From NCBI GenBank assembly GCA_015062245.1, contig SUVA01000005.1, forward strand, positions 1 through 64,000: 64,000 nt of DNA, in the 5' to 3' direction. Shown here in pieces: positions 57,511-64,000 of this stretch. Every line of letters starts with the position of its first letter. The first letter of the stretch is position 1. The position numbers and the translations under genes were made by a program. The stretch is from Alphaproteobacteria bacterium (GTDB lineage Bacteria > Pseudomonadota > Alphaproteobacteria > CAAHEQ01 > UBA3637). The notes below the pieces were generated by a model. The model did no database searches. It saw only the letters and a program-made list of their open reading frames with translations, and had not been told where the DNA came from.

Positions 57511-58422
57511 TTATTGATTAAAACTTGGCTCATCCGAGGCCGAACCCAACTTGCGAATATCAAAATACTTCAAAATCGGAACTGCCAAATAAATGGATGA
57601 GTAACTGCCGAATATTGTGCCCAATACCATGGCAATTGAAAAACCAAACAATGTTTCTCCACCCACAAATAACAACACAAAAACAACAAACAATGTGGTC
57701 AAAGATGTTAAAATTGTACGGGATAATGTTTCATTGATACTTTTATTTAACAATTCCGGTATTGGCATTTTACGATATTTTTTCAAATTTTCACGGACAC
57801 GGTCATATGTCACAATTGTATCGTTACAATCATAACCGGCCAAAGACAAAAGCCCCGCCACAACAACCATGTCAAATTCAATTTGGAATAAACTGAAAAA
57901 TCCGACAACGATAATTAAATCGTGCGCCATAGCCAAAATACAGTTGATGGCAAACGGCCATTCAAAACGGAACCAAATATAAAGCAAAATAACAGATAAA
58001 GCCAAAATGGTGGCCAACAAACTGTGGTATTTTAATTCGTCCCCAATGGACGGACCGATAATTTCAACCTTATTATAGGTAAAAGTTTCACCCAATGTCA
58101 TTTTGATTTTTTCCAACAAAGCGTTACTGTTTTCTGTTTCGGTCGGTTGCGCTTCAATCAAAATTGTTTTTCCCTCTAATCCAACGGATTGAATGGTCAA
58201 ACCTTTCAAAAAGCCCAAGGACCCACGGACCTGTTCCATTTTAATCGGCTCGGTTGAGGTGGCTTCTATTTGAATACCGCCTTCAAAATCAATCCCATAG
58301 TTCAAACCACGGGTGAACAATGAAAACAACGACACTGTAACCAACACAACAGACAAAACATATGCAAACTTACTTTGTTTAATAAAATCAAATGTATATT
58401 CACGTTTCTTAAAGAGTTTCAT
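57511..58422 (-). CDS. secF: Protein translocase subunit SecF
   Basis: GLNYGIDFEGGIQIE; VGFFSLFQIEFDM; AGYDCNDTIVTYDRVREN. Confidence 0.95.
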   Translation of the reverse strand: MKLFKKREYTFDFIKQSKFAYVLSVVLVTVSLFSLFTRGLNYGIDFEGGIQIEATSTEPIKMEQVRGSLGFLKGLTIQSVGLEGKTILIEAQPTETENSNALLEKIKMTLGETFTYNKVEIIGPSIGDELKYHSLLATILALSVILLYIWFRFEWPFAINCILAMAHDLIIVVGFFSLFQIEFDMVVVAGLLSLAGYDCNDTIVTYDRVRENLKKYRKMPIPELLNKSINETLSRTILTSLTTLFVVFVLLFVGGETLFGFSIAMVLGTIFGSYSSIYLAVPILKYFDIRKLGSASDEPSFNQ

Positions 58423-58440
58423 AATCTGATATCCTTTCCA

Positions 58441-60009
58441 TTATAAATTGATTTTCTTTGGCTTTTTCTGTTTTATCCAAGCCATCAACAAGACCTTAGA
58501 AACCAAAATTGAAGAAAATAAAGTGGTTGCCAAGCCCAAGCCCAAAGTAACGCCAAATCCACGCACAGGACCCGAACCCAACCAAAACAAGAATAAAGCC
58601 GCAAATAATGTGGTCAGCTGACCATCAAAAATTGCCCCGAAAGAACCACTGAAACCACGGATTATTACCTCGGTCGGAACGGTAACGCCATGGGCCATTT
58701 CTTCTTTCATACGTTCGTAAATCAAAACGTTGGCATCCACAGCCATACCCACTGTCAACGCAATACCGGCCAACCCCGGCAATGTCAATGTGGCGCCCAT
58801 CACACTTAAAAGCGCAAACAACAAAATACCGTTGGCGATTAAGGTTAAATCGGCAATAATACCAAAGAAACCATAAACAATCACCATAAACACCAATACC
58901 ACAATCATGGCAATCACACAGGCAATTGTCCCCGAACGAATAGAATCTTCACCCAAACCGGGGCCAACCACACGTTCTTCCACAACCGTCAAAGGTGCCG
59001 GCAAAGCGCCAGAACGCAACAATAATGCCAAATCGTTTGTTTCCTGAACGGTAAAAGAACCGGTAATAACGCCCTGCCCATTCGGAATCACCGATTGAAT
59101 AACAGGGGCAGAAATTACCTGACCATCCAAAACAATTGCCAAACGGCGACCGATATTTTCACGTGTCGCACGGGCAAATTTTTTGGCACCGGCTGCCTTA
59201 AAGCTGAAAGACACAGCCGGACGACCCTGTTCATCATAAATACCACGGGCATCATCCAAACTTTCGCCACCCACGACAACGGCACGCTTTAAAACAACAT
59301 AGCCTTCTTCTTCGCTTAAAGCCAACATTGAATCAGCCGGCAATTGCCCCGCCTGAGCCGATTGAACAGATGTTTCTTCATCCACCAAGTGGAATGTCAT
59401 TTTGGCGGTGCGCCCCATCAAGGCTTTAATTTCACTGGGGTCTTGAACACCCGGCAATTGAATTACAATGCGATCCAACCCCTGCCTTTGAATCTGAGGT
59501 TCTTTTGTTCCCAATTCATCAATACGGGTACGAACAATTTGAAGCGATTGTTCCACAGCCTGAGATTTCATTTTTTCCAAAGCTTCGTCCGTATAAGCAA
59601 CCGTCAATTGATTACCATTGGCCTGAATATCCAAAGGAAGCGATTCTTGTTTATGAATCACAGAACGGGCCTGCATCAATTGTTCGCCTTTTAAAATTTT
59701 AACAGTCATTTGACCATCGGCAACCTTTAAACCCGAAAATTTAATTTTATCTTCACGCAAAGCCGAACGGGTTAAATCCGCCAAAGATTCCAATTTTTCG
59801 GCCACCAAAGTATCCGTTTGGACTTCCATCACCAAATACGAACCACCCTGTAAATCCAAACCCAATGTCACGGGACGATACCATTGGCGCATAGATTTGG
59901 GCAAATCATTATAAACACGTTTCGGCATAAAGTTAGGGGCTGCAAAAAAGACACCCAGCGCCATCACGCAACAAATCAAAATTACCTTTATTTTTGAATA
60001 TCCAAACAT
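58441..60009 (-). CDS. secD: Protein translocase subunit SecD
   Basis: LGLDLQGGSYLVMEV; RIDELGTKEPQIQRQG; GMAVDANVLIYERMKEE. Confidence 0.95.
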   Translation of the reverse strand: MFGYSKIKVILICCVMALGVFFAAPNFMPKRVYNDLPKSMRQWYRPVTLGLDLQGGSYLVMEVQTDTLVAEKLESLADLTRSALREDKIKFSGLKVADGQMTVKILKGEQLMQARSVIHKQESLPLDIQANGNQLTVAYTDEALEKMKSQAVEQSLQIVRTRIDELGTKEPQIQRQGLDRIVIQLPGVQDPSEIKALMGRTAKMTFHLVDEETSVQSAQAGQLPADSMLALSEEEGYVVLKRAVVVGGESLDDARGIYDEQGRPAVSFSFKAAGAKKFARATRENIGRRLAIVLDGQVISAPVIQSVIPNGQGVITGSFTVQETNDLALLLRSGALPAPLTVVEERVVGPGLGEDSIRSGTIACVIAMIVVLVFMVIVYGFFGIIADLTLIANGILLFALLSVMGATLTLPGLAGIALTVGMAVDANVLIYERMKEEMAHGVTVPTEVIIRGFSGSFGAIFDGQLTTLFAALFLFWLGSGPVRGFGVTLGLGLATTLFSSILVSKVLLMAWIKQKKPKKINL

Positions 60010-60010
60010 C

Positions 60011-60346
60011 TTATTTTTCCTTTTTCACCAATTCTTTTTCATCTTTTAAAACTTCCGTCACATAATAACGCATGACTTTAATATCTGTATCTTTGGCAAT
60101 ATTGACGGTCAATTCGTTTTCTTTAATTGAAACAACTTTTCCGATAATCCCACTGACCAACACTTTGTCCCCTGTTTTGATTGCCATCAGTTCGGCCATA
60201 TGTTTTTTCATCTTTTTTTGTTGAGGACGAATCAATAATAAATACAAAATCCCCATCACTAATACAAATTGTATAATCATTTCCATCAGACCACCTGTGG
60301 CGGGCTGAGCAGTTGCGGTTTGCGCATAAGCGGGAAAAATCAACAT
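60011..60346 (-). CDS. yajC: Preprotein translocase subunit YajC
   Basis: LLIRPQQKKMKKHMAELMAIKTGDKVLVSGIIGKV. Confidence 0.93.
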   Translation of the reverse strand: MLIFPAYAQTATAQPATGGLMEMIIQFVLVMGILYLLLIRPQQKKMKKHMAELMAIKTGDKVLVSGIIGKVVSIKENELTVNIAKDTDIKVMRYYVTEVLKDEKELVKKEK

Positions 60347-60411
60347 TTTTTTAATCCTTTCGTTTATTTTTTGGTTTCATAGCATTTTTTTAAAAGAAAT
60401 TCAAGTCTTTT

Positions 60412-60606
60412 TTATTCATCCTGAACAACATCATCATCCGGTGGTGTCTGATCCACCGAAGGTGTCGCATAAATCCCCTTTAACCACCGTCCCAAATCAA
60501 CATCTGCGCATTGTTTGGAACAAAAAGGTTTGTATTTTTCGGACACAACCTTGCCACAAATCGGACATTTGGGTTGATTGGAATCAATCTTTTTTGGCGT
60601 ATTCAC
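60412..60606 (-). CDS. yacG: DNA gyrase inhibitor YacG (GTG start proposed)
   Basis: CPICGKVVSEKYKPFCSKQCADVDLGRWLKGIY. Confidence 0.85.
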   Translation of the reverse strand: MNTPKKIDSNQPKCPICGKVVSEKYKPFCSKQCADVDLGRWLKGIYATPSVDQTPPDDDVVQDE

Positions 60607-61003
60607 GTTCACGTCTTTCACGTTTTTCTTGTTCTTCCAAACACAAAGTCGCCACCGGACGGGCATTCAAACGCAATAATCCGATGGGCTCACCCGTTAC
60701 CAAGCAATAACCGAAATTACCCTTTTTAATTCGTTCCAACGCCGCATCAATTTTATCAATCAGTTTACGGATACGATCACGTGAATGCATATCAATGACC
60801 TGATCCATTTCCTTGCTGGCCCGATCATTCATATCCGGATCACGCAATTCCGTTTCCTGTAATTCAATCAACAAACGTGCCGATTCACGAAACAATTCGT
60901 TACGCCAATTTTCCAATTTTTGACGGAAATATTCCAAATGGCGTTCGCACATATACTCTTCATCATCTGACGGTTTATAACCTTTTGGCAATTCAACAGT
61001 CAT
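60584..61003 (-). CDS. dksA: DksA/TraR-family regulator
   Basis: RIKKGNFGYCLVTGEPIGLLRLNARPVATLCLEEQE. Confidence 0.88.
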   Translation of the reverse strand: MTVELPKGYKPSDDEEYMCERHLEYFRQKLENWRNELFRESARLLIELQETELRDPDMNDRASKEMDQVIDMHSRDRIRKLIDKIDAALERIKKGNFGYCLVTGEPIGLLRLNARPVATLCLEEQEKRERREREYAKKD

Positions 61004-61077
61004 TAGGGGCCTCCTTTGTTATAAATTCGCTTTGATAGATAGCTTTTTTTACAACAAAAGTCAACCCCTAAAAAAAA

Positions 61078-62511
61078 CTAGACAGTAATTATTTTTCTGG
61101 AAAAGGCATAAATTGCAAAAATTGCCAGCAATATAATAGCTATTGCCAAAACCTTTTCACCCCATTGCATTTGTCGTCCACGACCTTTAACAAATAAGTA
61201 CACGGGCAACCCCAGCGCAATAAAAACAACCGCCATCAACATATACTTTAAACCCGCCGCATATATCAGCCAAATAGCATAGACAGAGCCGAATATACCG
61301 GTCAATTTGGCCGACCAACGAGACACAGCGGTTATATTTTCTTCATCGGTGATTTTCCAAAGGTAAAGACAGCTCATCAAATAAGCCGGCAAAACCATCA
61401 CACCCGTTATTGAAAGCATTGTATTCCAAGCGTTGTTGGAAAAATACACCAAAAACATAGCCAATTGCATCAAAAGGCTGGTCACCCACAAAGAAACAGA
61501 AGGTGCTCCTTTTGAATTTTCACGACTGAAAACTTTTGGGAAAGTACCATTTTCGGCCATACTTTGGGGCATTTGCGCTGTAATCATTGTCCATGAGAGC
61601 CAGCTGGACAAAATGGCGATAATCAATCCGATATTCATCAACCAAGCGCCCCACGGCCCAACCACATGTTCCAAAACACCGGCGGTGGACGGATTGGCGA
61701 TAGTGGCCAATTGAGCCTGAGTCATAAAGCCATACGGTAAAACAGACAGCAATATATAAATTATCAAACACCCCAAAAAGCCCATAACGGTAGCACGTCC
61801 CACGTCCTTTTGACTGGATGCCCTGCCCGACAAGACAACAGCCCCTTCTATACCAATAAAGGCCCAAAGCGTTACCAACATGCTGTTTTTAACCTGATCG
61901 CCGACTGAACCCAATTTTGTATGGGCCAAATTACCCCAAAAATCAAAATCAAATCTGTCCAAGTGAAAAACAAACAGCATTAAGATACAAAACAATATCA
62001 ACGGCACAATTTTGGCAATTGTAGCAATCAAGTTGATTTGAGTGGCCTGTTGCACGCCCCTTAAAACCAACCAATTAAAGCCCCAAATTAAAACCGATCC
62101 GCCGATAATACTGGCCAAATTATTGCCCCCTGTAAAAACACCCGGAAAGAAATAATTCAATGCATCCATCGTAATAACGGCATAGCCAACATTGCCGAAA
62201 ATCTGGCACAACCAATAGCTCCACCCTATATTAAATCCCATATAGGAGCCAAACCCCGAACGGGCATACATATAAATGCCGGATGTCAAATCAGGCTTTA
62301 ATGTTGCCAATAACCGAAAGGTATTAGCTATAAACCATATTCCCAGCCCTGTAATCAACCAAGCCATTAAAACACCACCGACACTGGCCGATTGAGCCAT
62401 ATTTTGCGGTAAAGAAAAAATCCCACCGCCAATCATGGAACTGATAACAATGCCAGCCAAACCAAAAACACCCAATTTGCCGGCTTGAGTAACTGAACTT
62501 TTTTGTTTCAT
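61078..62511 (-). CDS. APC-family basic amino acid antiporter (arginine/agmatine- or arginine/ornithine-type)
   Basis: GLAGIVISSMIGGGIFSLPQNMAQSAS; 12-TM pattern; adjacent to arginine decarboxylase. Confidence 0.85.
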   Translation of the reverse strand: MKQKSSVTQAGKLGVFGLAGIVISSMIGGGIFSLPQNMAQSASVGGVLMAWLITGLGIWFIANTFRLLATLKPDLTSGIYMYARSGFGSYMGFNIGWSYWLCQIFGNVGYAVITMDALNYFFPGVFTGGNNLASIIGGSVLIWGFNWLVLRGVQQATQINLIATIAKIVPLILFCILMLFVFHLDRFDFDFWGNLAHTKLGSVGDQVKNSMLVTLWAFIGIEGAVVLSGRASSQKDVGRATVMGFLGCLIIYILLSVLPYGFMTQAQLATIANPSTAGVLEHVVGPWGAWLMNIGLIIAILSSWLSWTMITAQMPQSMAENGTFPKVFSRENSKGAPSVSLWVTSLLMQLAMFLVYFSNNAWNTMLSITGVMVLPAYLMSCLYLWKITDEENITAVSRWSAKLTGIFGSVYAIWLIYAAGLKYMLMAVVFIALGLPVYLFVKGRGRQMQWGEKVLAIAIILLAIFAIYAFSRKIITV

Positions 62512-62559
62512 TTTAAATCCTTTTATAAAAAAACCCCGCCCGAACAGACGGGGAAATCA

Positions 62560-63153
62560 TTATTTTTTACATTCCGGCGTTGCCAAAGGGGCATGCTCGA
62601 AATTCAAAAAGCCCAAAGCGGTTAAACAATAACCAAAATTTTGGGTAATATTCACATAGTTGTGGAAAAATTGAAATTCGCTGTGGCGTTCACATCCACG
62701 AATATCCAATTCATGATTCAATGATTTTGTCAACCACATTTCACAATGCGCTTTGGCAATTTCATCATCAATAAAGGTGTCAAAATATTCCACATATTCG
62801 GCGGCCCAACCACCAATCAATTTGCCTTTTTTATCTTTTCCCCATACAATACCGACACCGGTAGCAATGGCTTTATGTTCACTTGAACGGGCGCCGTTTC
62901 CGGCCATAATAACCTCTAAAACGGCACCGTGTTTAAATGATTTTTCAACCTGATCCACAGGCACGATATTGCCATATAATTCAGCCGGTAAAACAGATGT
63001 ATAAGGCACCACGTTAAAGTCTTGAATTTTCGCCTGCAACAATGCCGAATCATAACAAAATGTTTCAAACGGTTGTGGCGGGATTCCGTCGTCCGCCTGA
63101 CCGGCACCGCCGGTATGAAAAGCCAATGTCGGGTATCTTGTTCCCAATTGCAT
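62560..63153 (-). CDS. Pyruvoyl-dependent arginine decarboxylase
   Basis: [28 protein letters not shown] processing-site region; [20 protein letters not shown]. Confidence 0.88.
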   Translation of the reverse strand: MQLGTRYPTLAFHTGGAGQADDGIPPQPFETFCYDSALLQAKIQDFNVVPYTSVLPAELYGNIVPVDQVEKSFKHGAVLEVIMAGNGARSSEHKAIATGVGIVWGKDKKGKLIGGWAAEYVEYFDTFIDDEIAKAHCEMWLTKSLNHELDIRGCERHSEFQFFHNYVNITQNFGYCLTALGFLNFEHAPLATPECKK

Positions 63154-63322
63154 ATTATTTCTCCTTGTTAAAGTTATGCTTGAATCCCCTTGATTCAAAC
63201 CTTTTTGGATATGGCGGGAAAAACAATTAAAATCAATCTGAACAAAAGTTGGTTATTTTTTTTAAAAAAAAAGACTTTACAATTAAAAAAAAATATGCCA
63301 CAATACCCAAAAAGGGGAAAAA

Positions 63323-64000
63323 ATGTCCGTTCAATTTAAAATTGTAACACCATCCGAAAATGATGTTCGCTTGGATCGTTGGTTCAAACGGCATTTTCCA
63401 AATGTATCCCACGGAACAATAGAAAAACTGCTCAGAAAAAAGAACATTCGTGTCAATAAATTAAAAGCCTCCGCCAACCAACGCTTAAAGGCCGGCGATG
63501 AAATTCGGATTCCGCCTTTTGAACAAGAAACATCCGCCCCCGCTAAAACACAAAAGAAATTATCGCAAAAGGATATTCAATATATTCAAAGCTTAGTTCT
63601 GTATAAAGACAATGATGTTATTGTTATCAACAAACCCGCCGGATTGGCCGTTCAAGGTGGCACAAAAACAACACGACATGTGGATGGTTTATTGGATGGT
63701 TTAATGTTTGATTATACCGAACGCCCCCGTTTGGTGCATCGTTTGGACAAGGAAACAAGTGGCGTTTTAATGATTGCACGTACGCTTCAATCGGCAACAA
63801 CGTACACAAAACTGTTCAAAACAAAAGACATTCAAAAAATCTATTGGGCTTTGGTGAGTGGATCTCCCAAACCAAAAGAAGGAAAAATTGAAGCGCCATT
63901 ATTAAAAAAGACAAGTCCTCTTGGCGAAAAAATGTTTGTGGATTTTGAAAATGGCGATACGGCCATTTCCCTTTATCAAACCGTTGATCATTTGGCCAAT
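63323..64000 (+). CDS. RluC/RluD-family pseudouridine synthase, 5' part (continues past window)
   Basis: S4-like N-terminus (VRLDRWFKRHFPNVSHGTIEKLLRKKNIRVN), INKPAGLAVQGG, RLVHRLDKETSGVLMIA; frame open to the window end. Confidence 0.9.
   Translation, partial: MSVQFKIVTPSENDVRLDRWFKRHFPNVSHGTIEKLLRKKNIRVNKLKASANQRLKAGDEIRIPPFEQETSAPAKTQKKLSQKDIQYIQSLVLYKDNDVIVINKPAGLAVQGGTKTTRHVDGLLDGLMFDYTERPRLVHRLDKETSGVLMIARTLQSATTYTKLFKTKDIQKIYWALVSGSPKPKEGKIEAPLLKKTSPLGEKMFVDFENGDTAISLYQTVDHLAN

Overview
AT-rich alphaproteobacterial-type chromosome segment (inferred from gene content). Most of it is core: tolB, accC/accB, trxA, dnaG, yqeY, prfA/prmC, murJ, SRP RNA-dnaX, gltX, secF/secD/yajC, yacG/dksA. 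An ~18.3 kb island (about 12437-30824) sits between two near-identical tRNA-Val(GAC) copies, with a P4-type tyrosine integrase and an AlpA-like excisionase at the right end. It carries a RloA/RloB (AbiL-like) gene pair, a ParDE/RelE-type toxin-antitoxin pair, a pentapeptide-repeat/HTH fusion, a catalytic-domain-only tyrosine recombinase, a SLOG-family protein, two HExxH metalloprotease-like proteins, a MORN/YwqK-like repeat protein, a C-terminal J-domain protein and an iteron-like array. A second accessory block (46.7-57.6 kb) has three tandem VirB6/TrbL-like membrane proteins. The strongest leads are: (1) the pseudopilin/C-type-lectin-like protein at 31243-32364, whose 3' end looks like a diversity-generating retroelement variable repeat, with no RT or TR seen in the window; (2) a pseudoknotted structured leader upstream of the SLOG gene, with an alternative pairing that would cover the Shine-Dalgarno; (3) reciprocal tRNA-Val defects in the two att copies that excision would repair; (4) six iteron-like repeats beside an AT-rich, GATC-containing tract. 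All calls come from reading the sequence; no searches or folding programs were run.
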